Shown here: positions 49,683 to 61,984 of the stretch, in pieces | Layout of the letters: each line of letters begins with the position of its first letter | How positions within the stretch are numbered: the stretch's first letter is position 1 | From: Carnegiea gigantea | Taxonomy: Eukaryota; Streptophyta; Magnoliopsida; Caryophyllales; Cactaceae | Direction: 5' to 3' | DNA: 64,000 bases | Assembly (NCBI GenBank): GCA_029747015.1 | Contig: JAKOGI010002400.1 | Coordinates: forward strand, 48,515 to 112,514 | Position numbers and translations under genes: made by a program | The notes under the pieces: model-generated | What the model was told of the DNA's origin: nothing | What the model saw: only the letters and a program-made list of their open reading frames with translations | Database searches by the model: none

Positions 49683-50873
49683 TGATGTAAGTCCAAGGGA
49701 AGGATGGCAACCCAGTTAACTCACGTCAAAGGAGGCTAGAAAACAAGCAAACTCTTACGGCCAGGGGTGGCACGGTCGTGCACAAGGGCACGGGGTGACC
49801 GTGCCAACTCGCTGCCTAGCTTGCCTAGGTAAGTCCCTTTCCACGGTTTGAGGTAGCTTTGAAGTTTGTTGGAAGTTCGATGCAATCAGCTATGTCAAGG
49901 CTTGATTTTGTGTGGATAAGAGGAATCAAAGGAGTAAGGAAGTGAGGGAAGTAAAGGAGGATGAAAAGACACTAAGAAGAACAAAGGTAATTCATGGTTT
50001 GAGAGGAGTGAAACCAAGAACTAGTTTGTGAACTTCAAGAGTGTTTAATGAAACTTGGATAGTTCTAAGCTAGATGATTAGATAAGATACACCACTAATT
50101 ATTTAGCATAGGGCCCTCAATCTTGGATTAGGATAAGATTCACCACCTAACCAAAGATTAAGACTCAGTTGGTCACCACCTTAATCGGCCACAATTAAGG
50201 ATAAGCAAGTTAAGTGTTTAGGAAATCACAAGACACAAAGTCTTTTCTCTCTACTGAAAAATTCAACTCTATTCCTTCAAAATGAACATACAAGGCCTTA
50301 TATGACCTTGAGAGTACACAAATGAGCTTTCCTTCCAAGGGAGGAAAGTCATTAAACTTGCTAATCTCTTCCTAACACACGGTTTACTCTAATACAAACC
50401 AAAAGCTGAAAGCTTATTTTACAAAGCACTTAAGTTATCTTCCTAATCCTTTCCTATGCATTAAGGAATGTAGATGACTCATTTTCCCAGCTAGGAAGGT
50501 AGGAGTGCACGGCTAGCCACCTCAAAAGGACTGAAGAATGCATGTGTGCCATGTCATGCTTGAGGGGTCGAATGAGGGCTTGCAAAATGGTGATGTTTCA
50601 CTTGCTCCACGTGTCTCTCTCTCAAGTAGCTGAGTGGTGCTTGATCAAGCAGCTCAAAATGACCTTCCTGGCAGCCTTCCACCTTAAGCAAACCCCTTGA
50701 AGGAGGAAAACCACCAAGCTAAGCAACCAGGTGTCAAGCAGTCGGTTTCTGCCTCCACTTGCAACGCATGTTTGACACATCAAATGATGACTATTTGCTA
50801 CGTTTCTTACATGGTTGGAAACCTCAAGATGTCTAGTTTACCCTCCATTTGGAATCGTAGCATTGGGACGTCA
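49683..50873 (-). repeat. Gypsy LTR2 (shared: 5' of A, 3' of B)
   Basis: 1191 bp, same ends as LTR1 and very similar throughout. It is flanked on the left by element A's primer site and on the right by element B's polypurine tract, so one LTR serves two interiors. The adjoining purine tract of B reads CATGGGGCAAA instead of CAGGGGGCAAA. Confidence 0.92.
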
Positions 50874-51054
50874 TTTGCCCCATGAACAAACCAGAAAACC
50901 AAAACCGTGCATTTTGCAGTGCAATCCGGACAGGTTCAAGAGATGAACTGTTTTAAGTAACCAAATGAATTCCAAATGATATGAAACCAATTGGACTTAA
51001 AAGTTAACATCCTGACCTTGATAATCATCCAAAAAACGGACACCAAAATATGCT

Positions 51055-52986
51055 TTAGGCCGATGTAATAAGATAGCAAAAACCGGGTAAAAATCTGGAT
51101 GAGAACCCGGGTGTATCACCTTGTGGGTTTGCCATCAAGTGACTCATGGCCGTGACTTTGGAGTTGATTTCTTGATTATTTTGGATCAATGAAACATTAG
51201 TAGACCCTGAGGATGGACCTCCATCATTCTCCCCTTGTTGGGAAGATTTGATCCTCAAATCAGAAAGGTAACCATCTGCTTCATAAGGGCTTAAATCAGC
51301 AACGTTAAACGTAGCTGATACTCCATAATCTCCTGGTAACTCTCCCTTGTAAGCATTATTGTTGATCTTCTCCAAAATCTCGAATGGACCATCCGCTCTA
51401 GGCATCAATTTAGTTTTCCTTTTGGAAGGAAAACGTTCTTTACGAAGATGAATCCAAACCAAATCACCTGGCTTAAAAAGTTTCTCCCTTTTATGCTTGT
51501 TAGCTTGGGCCGTGTATGAAAGTGTAGTTTTCTCAATCTTGGCCTTTACTAACTCATGCAACTTTTGGATTTCTTCCACCCTAGTAGCGGCATCCGCACT
51601 TGGCTTTTGATCTAATGGTAGTGGTACAAGATCAAGTGGACTTAGGGGATCAATTCCATAGACCACCTTAAAAGGAGATAGACCAGTAGCCTTGCTTGGA
51701 GTCTTATTGTAAGCAAACTCAGCATGTGGAAGTAACAGATCCCAAGCTTTGATGTGGTTTTTAATCAGAACCCTTAATAAAGTACCAAGGGTTCGATTAG
51801 TAACCTCGGTTTGCCCATCTATTTGTGGATGACAAGTGGTACTGTACTGGAGTTTGGTACCCAACTTTTTCCACAAAGTAATCCAAAAGTGACTTAAAAA
51901 CTTCGTATCTCGATCTGAGACAATGGAACGAGGAATTCCATGAAGTCTCATACCCTCCTTGAAATACAATTCAGCAATATGAGTGGCATCATTAGTCTTG
52001 TTGCAGGGAATGAAATGAGCCATCTTCGAAAATCGATCCACGACCACAAAGATAGAATCTTTATTCCCTTGTGTCTTTGGTAAACCAAGTATGAAATCCA
52101 TACTAACGTCCACCCAAGGCAACGTAGGAATAAGAAGTGGCGTGTATAGTCCCTGAGGAAGCGAATGACTCTTCGCAATTTGACACGTACTGCACCTTCT
52201 AATGATGTCTTGAACATCCTTCTCCATGCCTGGCCAATAATAATGTTCCCTAAGCATAGTTAGGGTCTTGTCTTCGCCAAAATGACCAGCTAAAGATCCA
52301 GCATGGACTTCTCGAATCAACAACTCACGAGTGCTGCATTTGGGGACACATAACCGAGCACCTTTAAAGAGAAACTCTTCTTGAATTAAGAAGTCCCCCT
52401 TGGGATGTTTAGTACACTCAGAATATAACACCCCAAAATCTTCATCATTCTGATATAACGCCTTTAGATGCTCAAATCCAAGGATACAAGCATCTAATTG
52501 GAACATCAATAGATAACGCCGTGATAGAGCATCGGCGCCTTGATTCAGTTTGTCGGACTTATGCTTGATAGTAAAGTGAAAGGACTGTAGGAATTCCACC
52601 CATTTAGCATGGCGCGAGTTTAACTTGTGTTGGCCTTGAATATACTTCAAAGCCTCATGATCTGAATGCAGAATAAACTCACTGGCAATCAAATAATGAT
52701 TCCAATGTTCTAAGCATCGAACGATTGCATAGAACTCTTTGTCATAAGTTGAATATCTCTTTCTAGTATCACATAACTTCTCACTGAAGAAGGCCAAAGG
52801 ACATCCTTCTCGAGTAAGAATACCGCCAATACCAACTCTAGAAGCATCGCATTCAACTTCAAAGACTTTCTTGAAGCAAGATAAGGCTAAGACCAGTGCT
52901 TGAGTTAGTCTTTCTTTCACTTCTTCAAAGGCAGCTTGGGCTTTAGGATTCCAAGTGAATGAGGAACCCTTGAGAACTTCAGTCAT
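51055..52986 (-). pseudogene. Element B RNase H and integrase
   Basis: 643 open codons from the end of the reverse transcriptase connection to the pol stop. Blocks: RNase [15 protein letters not shown], with Arg where A has Gly; the H-H-C-C zinc site (about 52190-52330); the integrase core VDVSMDFILGL and [10 protein letters not shown]; and the C-terminal [15 protein letters not shown] domain, in frame here, ending CYLITSA. Integrase is therefore complete in B although it cannot be made from a full-length polyprotein. Its upstream boundary is the 14-bp duplication. Most of its differences from A cluster at 52646-52990. Confidence 0.92.
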
Positions 52987-53062
52987 AGGAGCTAAAATGG
53001 TGCTGAAATTGTGTATGAATCTCCTGCAAAAAGAAGCTAAGCCATGAAAGCTAAGCCATGAA

Positions 53063-54228
53063 GGCTTCGAACATCATGAATACTTTTGGGAATAGGCCAA
53101 GTCCGAATATTCTCAATCTTACTTTCATCCGCCTTAATACCATCTTCAGAAACAATATAACCTAAGAAGGTAACTTCATGAGTAAAGAAGGTACACTTCT
53201 TTAGGTTCCGAATAACTTCTCCTTTTCAAGAACGAGCATCACCTGAGTTAAATGATCTTGATGTTCTTGCTCATTCTTACTGAACACCAATATATCATCG
53301 AAGTAAACAACCACGAACTTGCCCAAGCATGGTCGAAATACTTGATTCATTAACCTCATAAACGTACTAGGGGCATTAGAAAGACCGAAAGGCATAACTA
53401 ACCATTCATATAATCCGCCCTTAGTCTTGAAAGCAGTTTTCCACTCATCGCCCTCCTAATACGAATTTGATAATAACCACTCCTCAAATCAATCTTACTA
53501 AACACCTTAGAGCCATGTAATTCATCCAACATATCTTCAAGCCTAGGTATAGGGTACCTATAATTGATAGTAATTTTGTTTATGGCCCTACTGTCAACAC
53601 ACATCCTCATACTACCATCCTTCTTCGGAACCAAAAGAGCAGGAACAGCACATGGACTTAAGGATTCTCGTACCAACCCCTTTAATATCAGTTCTTCAAC
53701 TTGTCGTTGAATCTCTTGAGTTTCCTTGGGATTTGTCCTGTAGGCTGGCTTATTAGGCAAAATGGATCTTGGGATAAGGTCAATATGATGTTGAATGTCA
53801 CGCTTTGGGGGTAAACCCAAAGGTATCTCTTCTGGAAATAGGTGACTGAACTGATTCAATATGACCTTGGCTATGGGATTGGATGGAAGTGGTGTTTGTG
53901 GCTCATCTTGTACTTGCAATATCCACTCTTTCAAGGCTTTGAACTCATGTTGAGAGGCCTTTAAAAGTGGTTCAACATATGTCAAAAGCAAGTCTGATTG
54001 ATTTTGGCTTTTTTGTGGTTTCATTTTGTGGAGTTCGGATGGTGACATAGGATTCAGAGTAATCTTCTTGCCATCTTTGGAAAAGGAATAAGTATTAAGA
54101 TAACCATTATGCATAACCTTTCTGTCATACATCCATGGTCGTCCTAATAGAATATGACAAGCATCCATGGGGATAATATCACACCAAAGTTCATCTTGGT
54201 AATTCTTACCAAGAGAGAATGAAATCAA
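53063..54228 (-). pseudogene. Element B protease C-part and reverse transcriptase (broken)
   Basis: Two open pieces, 54228-53398 and 53395-53201, carry reverse transcriptase blocks including [13 protein letters not shown] and the intact YFDDIL. They are separated by a one-base loss in the C-run near 53456 (A has CCCTCCCT, B has CCCTCCT). A second loss near 53209 follows. All positions otherwise match A closely down to about 53151, where the diverged patch begins. Confidence 0.9.
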
Positions 54229-54243
54229 GCAACGAGAGTTAAC

Positions 54244-55647
54244 TTATAATCCCTTGCCTTGATTTAACCATTGAATGTTGTATGGGTGTGGGTGTGTCGT
54301 GGACTGAAGGTTCAGTTTCTCAATCATATTCAATGAAACAACGTTGGCACAACTTCCTCCATCGATGATTAACGAGCACACTTTGCCTTGGACTGTACAT
54401 CGTGAGTGAAAGATGTTCTCACGTTGTTCATCCTTAGCAACTCGTTGATTGCTCAGTACCCTTCGAATTACTAGCATCTCACCTTCATCTGCGTTTTCCA
54501 CAAACTCCTCCTGATCATCTTCATGATCGCTCTCAGCATCTTCTACCTTTTCCTCTTCTTTCTCCTCGGCAAATTCTCCCTCTATGGCTTCCCATTCAGC
54601 TAAGGGGACTACCTTTCGACTAGGACAATCAGAAGCAATGTGTCCTAAGCCTTGGCACTTGTAACACCTTCTTTGGCTTACAGGGTATGGGTTTAGACGT
54701 GGGGGGTTTGATGGTGGTGGCCTTTGAGGAGCTTGGTTTTTTTGTGGATTAGATGGGAAAGGGGTAAATGATTTAGGCTGAGGTGTGGTACTCCCCTTGT
54801 TTAAGGGTTGCCCACGGTTTGGTGTAGAATAAGGCTTGAACGAATCACGAACATTCATTCTAGACTTTCTTTGTTGCTCCACCTTGTGTGCTAGGACACA
54901 CACTTCGTCAAAGGTGGTATAAGCTTGCAACTCAACCACGTTGGCTATCCTAGGATCAAGCCCTCCTAGGTAACGTACCATGGTCTGCTCTTCAGGCTCA
55001 TGAATGTCACATTTAATCATGAGTTTCTCAAACTCACGAGTATATTCTTCAACACTCATCTTACCCTGATTCAAATGGTGAAAGAGCATGTATTGATCTT
55101 GGACATAGGTGGAAGGCAAAAACCGTGCCTTCATCTTGGCTTTCATTTTGTCCCAAGTAGCAATCTTACTCTTCCTTTCTCTAGTTCTCTTAGCATTAAG
55201 GTTTGTCCACCATAAGGAGGCATATTTTCTTAGTCTAAGAGCAACTATTTTGACTTTCTTATCCTCTGGAATCTCCTTGAACTCAAAGATACGTTCCACT
55301 GTGTGTAACCATTCAATGAACTCATCAGGATCTAACTTACCCTCGAACTCAGGAATATCAACCTTGATCTCATTAGAGTTGAAAGTAGGTCGCCCTCTTC
55401 TTTGCATTCTTTCAAATGGTACTTCTTCTTCAGAGAATGCATTGCTAGCTTCCTCTTCATAGCCATAGTCTGTTCCAGTCCGAATGCTTGGTGATTCTTG
55501 AAGTTTCTGCTTTTGTTTCATATGGTTTCCAAGCTATTTCCTCAAGTACTCATTTTGTGCTTTGAGTTCTCGATTGCTCACACTCATTTCTTGCATTTGC
55601 TTAGAAAGAACTTCAAGCCTTTCTTCCACAGACATGCTAGTACTCAT
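54244..55647 (-). pseudogene. Element B gag and protease (stops in frame)
   Basis: Gag start at 55647 as in A, but a Gln codon has become TAG at 55534-55536. From 55521 the frame is open for 425 codons through the gag core, the zinc knuckle CYKCQGLGHIASDC and an acidic linker, into the protease with IIDGGSCANVV. It ends at a TAA (54244-54246) where A has Gln. This copy shows that gag and pol are one continuous frame in the family. Confidence 0.92.
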
Positions 55648-55745
55648 TGTGATCGCAGGAATGAATGGTTTGTGTTTGATTGTGTTTGAAATGATTTCAG
55701 AGATAAGCTGGGAATGACGTGGGGTTCAGGCCAAGTTCTGAACTT

Positions 55746-55757
55746 GCTCTGATACCA
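55746..55757 (-). other. Primer binding site (tRNA-iMet), element B
   Basis: The - strand reads TGGTATCAGAGC, four bases from the LTR3 boundary at 55762. Confidence 0.93.
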
Positions 55758-55761
55758 AAAA

Positions 55762-56953
55762 TGATGTAAGTCCAAGGGAAGGATAGCAACCCAAGTTAAC
55801 TCAGGTCGAAGGAAGCTAGAAATCAAGCAATTTCTCACGGCCAGGAGTGGCACGGCCGTGCTTGATGGCACGGGGTGACCGTGCCAATTCACTGCCTAGC
55901 TTGCCTAGGAAAGCTCTTCTTCACGGTTTTGTGATAGCTTTGAATGTTTTTGGAAGTTCGATGCAATCAGCTATGTCAAGGCTTGATTTTGTGTGGATAA
56001 GAGGAATCAAAGGGGTAAGGAAGTGAGGGAAGTAAAGGAGGATAAAAAGACACTAAGAAGAACAAAGGTAATTCATGGTTTAAGAGGAGTGAAACCAAGA
56101 ACTAGTTTGTGACCTTCAAGAGTGTTTAATGAAACTTGGATAGTTCTAAGCTAGATGATTAGATAAGATACACCACTAATCATTTAGCTTAGGGCCCTCA
56201 ATCTTGGATTAGGATAAGATTCACCACCTAACCAAGGATTGAGACTCACTTGATCACCACCTTAATCGGCCACAATTAAGGATAAGCAAGTTAAGTGTTT
56301 AGGAAATCACAAGACACAAAGTCTTTTCTCTCTACTGAAAATTCAACTCTATTCCTTCAAAATGAAAATACAAGGCTTTATATGGCCTTGAGAGTACACA
56401 AATGAGCTTTCCTTCCAAGGGAGGAAAGTCATTAAACTTGCTAATCACTTCCTAACACACGGTTTACTCTAATACAAACCAAAAACTGAAAGCTTACTTT
56501 ACAAAGCACTTAAATTATCTTCCTAAACCTTTCCTATGCATTAAGGAATGTAGATGACTCATTTTCCCAGCTAGAAAGGTAAGAGTGCATGGCTAGCCAC
56601 CTCAAAAGGACTGAAGAATGCATGTGTGCCATGTCATGCTTGAGTGGTCAAATGAGGGCTTGCAAAATTGTGATGTTTTACTTGCTCCACGTGTCTCTCT
56701 CTCAAGTAGCTGAGTGGTGCTTGATCAAGCAGCTCAAAATGACCTGCTTGGCAGCCTTCCACCTTAAGCAAACCCCTTGAAGGAGGAAAACCACCAAGCT
56801 AAGCAACCGGGTGTCAAGCAGCCGGTTTCTGCCTCCACTTGCAACGCATTTTTGACACCTCAAATGATGACTATTTGCTACGTTTCTTACATGGTTGGAA
56901 ACCTCAAGATGTCTAGTTTACCCTCCATTTGGAATCGTAGCATTTGGACGTCA
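55762..56953 (-). repeat. Gypsy LTR3 (shared: 5' of B, 3' of C)
   Basis: 1192 bp, same ends. The first 190 bp or so (55762-55955) differ from LTR1 and LTR2 at many positions, while the rest is nearly identical to them. Element C's polypurine tract (GGGGGCAAA form) adjoins its right end. Confidence 0.9.
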
Positions 56954-57305
56954 TTTGCCCCCTGAACAAACCAGAAAACCAAAACTGTGCATTTTGCAGT
57001 GCAATCCGGACAGGTTCAAGAGATGAACTGTTTTAAGTAACCAAATGAATTCCAAATGATATGAAACCAAATGGACTTAAAAGTTAACATCCTGAACTTG
57101 ATAATCATCCAAAAAACGGACACCAAAATATGCTTTAGGCCGATGTAATAAGATAGCAAAAACCGGGTAAAAATCTGGATGAGAACCCGTGTGTATCACC
57201 TTGTGTGTTTGCCATCAAGTGACTCATGGCCGTGACTTTGGAGTTGATTTCTTGATTATTTTGGACCAACGAAACGTTATTAGACCTTGAGGATGGACCT
57301 CCATC

Positions 57306-58335
57306 AAAACAAGACCTTGTAATTAAGATAATCCTTCACGGAGCCACTCAATGACTTGATCTTGGGCTAATTCTCTTGTCTTAACCAAGGAATCACTCCA
57401 ATTGGAAAAGGAAGAGAACCTAGAACACCACTTGAATGAGCCAAATTCAAGATATAGAACTAGGGATTTTGAGACACAAATGAGAATCACTCTCAAAGGT
57501 GCTTGTATTACTTTGGAAATCTCTTACAATGCTGAATGATTAGCTTCACATGCCCCTCCCCTTTGATAGACTCAGCAAAAGACAATCAAAAGACTCAAAT
57601 AACTCCTAACAATTAAAACTAGCTAATGAAAAGTCTAAGAAAAATGAAAAGACACATCATAAAAGGGGGTGGGTGAGGTTACAAGGAATATTCTAGGATT
57701 TTTGCAGCTGATTACATCAATCTAGAAGCATCTAAACCGTGCACAATATCAGCCACACAAATATATGTAACCTAAGACTCTTCATATTCCCAGCATTAAT
57801 CCTTGCAACTGCCTCAACTTCAACAGAGCATAACTTCCAGAATACTCGGCCAAATCACGCGTTCTTGGGCTTGTTAGAAACCCTGGAAGTCTATTTTCCA
57901 GAATGGGCTCATTTGCTCAATTTGGATAAGCGGTTTGAAAGTTATGGCCCCAACAATGCACCTATCTCAGACTAGACTGGATCAGCATAACGTATCTTTG
58001 AGTGATATTTTGCCCAACCAAATGATGTCCAAATTAAACAAACTTGGGCTTATTTGAAAGATGAAATCTTAAACTTCAAAAGCACATGGGCCCTCAAGTT
58101 GTGGGTCCACTTGAGCTTGTCCAAAAGTGGTCACAAAATCGGGTTCCGCAGGGATGAATTCGGCACCAAATTTCTAGCAAAGTTTAACCTCTTTTTGACC
58201 TCTTCATAGTGTCGTGAGTCTTTGAACTTACTTAATAAGACCAAATAAGCACACTTCCAAGCATGATCTTCTTTGACCCTTTTCTTCTTTGAAATTGAAC
58301 TTGAATAAAAATGATGCATATGGAAATATGCATCA
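57306..58335 (-). mobile_element. Left-truncated LTR of family X inserted in element C
   Basis: It matches 62882-63908 closely and ends ATATGCATCA like it. About 115 bp of the LTR's left end is missing, and about 105 bp of element C's integrase tail is missing at the same junction. This suggests one deletion spanning the boundary after insertion. No internal sequence of family X accompanies it, so it is a solo LTR remnant. Confidence 0.82.
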
Positions 58336-59513
58336 CTTGGTAACTCCACCTTATAAGCATTATCATTAATCTTCTCCAAAATCTCGAATGGACCATCTGC
58401 TCGTGGCATCAGCTTAGTTTTCCTCTTGGAAGGAAAACGTTCTTTGCGTAGATGTATCCAGACCAAATAACCTGGCTTAAAAAGCTTTTCTCTTTTATGC
58501 TTGTTAGCTTGGGCCGTGTATGAGAGTGTAGTTTTCTCGATTTTGGCCTTTACTAACTCATGCAACTTCTGGATTTCTTCCACTCTAGCTGCGGCATCCG
58601 CACTTGGCTTTTAATCTAACGATCGAGGAATAAGATCAAGTGGACTTAGGGGATCAGTTCCGTAGACCACCTTAAAGGGTGATAGACTAGTAGCTTTGCT
58701 GGGAGTCTTGTTATATGCAAACTCAGCGTGTGGAAGTAACAGATCCCATGCCTTAACTTGGTGCTTAATCAAAACTCTTAATAAGGTACCAAGAGTTCGA
58801 TTGGTGACCTTTGTTTGCCCGTCTGTTTGTGGATGACAAGTGGTACTGTATTTGAGTTTGGTACCCAACTTCTTCCACAAAGTAATCCAAAAGTGACTTA
58901 GGAACTTGGTATCTCGATCTGAGACGATGGAACGAGGAATTCCATGAAATCTCATCACTTCTTTGAAATAGAGCTCAGCGACATGAGTAGCATCATTAGT
59001 CTTGTTGCAGGGAATAAAATGAGCCGTCTTTGAAAATCGATCCACAACCACAAAGATAGAATCTTTACTCCTTTGTGTCCTTGGTAAACCAAGTATGAAA
59101 TCCATACCAACGTCTACCCATGGCAACGTAGGAATAGGAGGTGGCGTGTACAATCCCTGGGGGAGCGAATGACTCTTCGCTATCTGACACGTATTGCACC
59201 TTCTAATGATGTCTTAAACGTCTTTCTCCATGCCTGGCCAATAATAATGTTCCCTAAGCATGACTAGGGTCTTGTCTTCGCCAAAATGACCAGCTAAAGA
59301 TCCAGCATGGACTTGTCGAATCAACAACTCACGAGTGCTGCATTTGGGGACACATAACCGAGCACCTTTAAAGAGAAACTCTTCTTGAATTAAGAAATTC
59401 CCTTTGGGATGTTTAGTACACTCAGAGTATAACACCCCAAAATCTTCATCATCCTGGTATAAAGCCTTTAGATGATCAAATCCAAGGATACAAGCATCTA
59501 ATTGGAACATCAA
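58336..59513 (-). pseudogene. Element C integrase (broken)
   Basis: Pieces 59513-59214, 59153-58611 and 58583-58336 carry, in order, the zinc-binding region (HAGSLAGHFGEDKT), the core ([21 protein letters not shown]) and part of the C-terminal domain ([15 protein letters not shown]), before running into the foreign LTR. Stops at 59214 and 58611 replace Gln codons. The last piece reads on into the LTR, so its final roughly 67 residues are not integrase. Confidence 0.9.
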
Positions 59514-59638
59514 TAGATAACGCCGAGAAAGGGCATCGGCGCCTTGATTTAACTTGCCAGACTTATGCTTGATAGTAAAGTGAAGGACTGCAGGAACTCA
59601 ACCCATTTAGCATGGCGTGAGTTTAACTTATGTTGGCC

Positions 59639-61237
59639 TTAAATATACTTCAAAGCCTCGTGATCTGAGTGCAGAATGAACTCACTGGCAATCAAATAAT
59701 GGTTCCAATGTTCTAGGCATCGAACGATGGCATAGAACTCCTTGTCATAAATTGAATATCTCCTTCTGGTATCACATAACTTCTCACTGAAGAAGGCCAA
59801 AGGGCGTCCTTCTTGAGTAAGAATTCCTCCAACACCAACTCCAGAAGCATCGCATTCAACTTCAAAGACCTTCTTAAAACACGGTAGAGCTAAAACCGGT
59901 GCTTGAGTTAGCCTCTCTTTCACTTCTTCAAAGGCTGCTTGGGCTTTAGGATTCCAAGCAAACGAGGAACCCTTAAGAACTTCAGTCATAGGAGCTAGAA
60001 TAGTGCTGAAATTGCGTATGAATCTCCTATAGAAAGAAGCCAAGCCATGAAAGCTTCGAACGTCATGAATACTCTTAGGAACAGGCCAAGTCCGAATAGC
60101 CTCAATCTTGCTTTCATCTGCCTTAATACCATTTTCAGAAACAATATAACCTAAGAAGGTAACCTCATGGGTAAAGAAGATACACTTCTTTAGGTTTCCA
60201 AACAATTTCTCCTTTTCAAGAACGAGCATCACCTGAGTTAAGTGATTTTGATGCTCTTGCTCATTCTTGCTGAATACCAATATATCATCAAAGTAAACGA
60301 CCACAAACTTGCCCAAGTATGGCCGAAATACTTGATTCATCAACCTCATAAACATACTAGGGGCATTGGAAAGACCAAAGGGCATGACTAACCATTCATA
60401 CAATCCGCCTTTAGTCTTAAAAGCAGTTTTCCACTCATCGCCCTCCCTAATATGAATCTGATAATAACCACTCCTTAAATCAATCTTACTAAACACCTTA
60501 GAGCCATGTAACTCATCCAACATATCTTCAAGCCTAGGTATAGGGTACCTATACTTAATAGTAATCTTGTTTATGGCCCTACTGTCAACACACATCCTCA
60601 TACTATCATCCTTTTTCGGAACCAAAAGAGCAGGAACAGCACACGGACTTAGGGATTCTCGTACCAATCCCTTGAATATTAGTTCTTCAACTTGACGTTG
60701 AATCTCTTGAGTTTCTTTGGGATTTGTCCTGTAGGCTGGTTTATTAGGTAGAATGGATCCTGGGATAAGGTCAATATGATGTTGAATGTCACGCTTTGGG
60801 GGTAAACCCGAAGGTATCTCATCTAGAAATAGGTGACTAAACTGATTTAATATGACCTTGGCTATGGGATGGGATGGAAGTGGTGTTTCTGGCTCATCTT
60901 GTACTTGCAATATCCATTCTTTCAAGGCCTTGAACTCATGTTGAGAGGCCTTTAAAAGTGGTTTAACATATGTCAAAAGCAAGTTAGATTGCTTTTGGCT
61001 TTTTTGTGGTTTCATTTTGTGGAGTTCGGATGGTGACATAGGATTCAGGGTAATCTTCTTGCCATCTTTGGTAAAAGAGTAAGTATTAAGATAACCATTA
61101 TGCATAACCTTCCTGACATACATCCATGGTCGTCCTAACAGAATATGGCAAGCATCCATGGGAATAATATCACACCAAAGTTCATCTTGGTAGTTCTTAC
61201 CAAGAGAGAATGAAATCAAGCAATGAGAATTAACCTA
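59639..61237 (-). pseudogene. Element C protease C-part, reverse transcriptase and RNase H
   Basis: 526 codons open from 61219 to 59639. Contains MPFGLSNAP, the catalytic YFDDIL and RNase [15 protein letters not shown], all key residues retained. It is bounded by TAG at 61235-61237 upstream and TAA at 59639-59641 downstream; both sit at Gln positions of element A. Confidence 0.92.
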
Positions 61238-61241
61238 TATT

Positions 61242-61984
61242 CCCTTGCTTTGATTTAGCCATTGAATATTGTACAGGTGTGGATGTGTCGTGGCCTGAAG
61301 GCTCAATTTTTCAATCATACTTAATGAAACAACGTTGGCACAGCTTCCTCCATCGATGATTAAGGAACAAACTTTGCCTTGACTGTACACCGTGAGTCAA
61401 AGATGCTCTCACGCTGTTCATCCTTAGCAACTCGTTGGTTACTCAATACCCTTCGAATTACTAGCATTTCACCTTCATCTGCATTTTCCTCAAACTCCTC
61501 CTGAACTTCTTCATGATCTCCCTCAGCATCTTCTTCCTTTTCCTCCTCTTTCTCCTCGGTAAATTCTCCCTCTATAGCTTCCCATTCAGCTAAGGTAACT
61601 ACCTTTCGACTAGGACAATCAGAAGCAATATGTCCTAAGACTTGGCACTTATAACACCTTCTTTGGCTTACGGGGTATGGGTTTGGACGTGGGGGTTTGG
61701 TGGTGGTGGCCTTTGAGGAGCTTGGTTCTTTTGTGGGTTAGATGGGAAAGGGGTAGATGATTTAGGCTGAGGTGTAGTACTCCCCTTGTTAAAGGGTTGC
61801 CCACGATTTGGTGCAGAATAGGGCTTGAATGACTCACGAACATTCAACCTAGACTTTCTTTGTTGCTCCACCTTATGTGCTAGGACACACACTTCGTCAA
61901 AGGTGCCATAAGCTTGCAACTCAACCACGTTGGCTATCCTAGGATCAAGCCCTCCTAGGTAACGAATCATGGTCTGCTCTTCAG
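61242..61984 (-). pseudogene. Element C gag C-part and protease (truncated)
   Basis: The gag C-terminal region begins abruptly at the LTR junction with MIRYLGGLDPRIANVVELQAY, which corresponds to the middle of gag in A. It is followed by the proline-rich linker, a zinc knuckle (about 61610-61655), an acidic linker and the protease active site (about 61340-61370). A one-base loss near 61380 and a frame change near 61668 break it. Everything upstream of the junction is missing. Confidence 0.85.

Larger units (their letters stand above)
43595..50873 (-). mobile_element. Ty3/gypsy element A (LTR1-A-LTR2)
   Basis: LTRs of 1191 bp (43595-44785 and 49683-50873), nearly identical by eye, flank a 4897-bp interior with primer site, one gag-pol reading frame in the order gag, protease, reverse transcriptase, RNase H, integrase (Ty3/gypsy order), and a polypurine tract. 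It reads right to left. LTR2 doubles as the 3' LTR of element B. The left flank GTTTC (43590-43594) would be one half of the target duplication; the other half cannot be found because the right end of the array is missing. Lesions: a 20-bp tandem duplication in gag and one extra A near the integrase C-terminus. Confidence 0.93.
49683..56953 (-). mobile_element. Ty3/gypsy element B (LTR2-B-LTR3)
   Basis: Interior of 4888 bp (50874-55761), almost identical to A except for one patch. Lesions: in-frame TAG at 55534-55536 and TAA at 54244-54246, one-base deletions near 53456 and 53209, and a 14-bp tandem duplication at 53035-53062. It is inactive. The primer site at 55746-55757 is intact. Confidence 0.92.
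56954..61984 (-). mobile_element. Ty3/gypsy element C, truncated and interrupted
   Basis: Internal sequence of the same family: the 3' end at 56954-57305, then a foreign LTR (57306-58335), then pol and part of gag at 58336-61984, where another LTR cuts it off. The N-terminal roughly 190 codons of gag, the primer site and the 5' LTR are lost. Stops where A has Gln lie at 58611-58613, 59214-59216, 59639-59641 and 61235-61237. One-base losses lie near 59583 and 61380. It is more diverged from A than B is. Confidence 0.9.
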
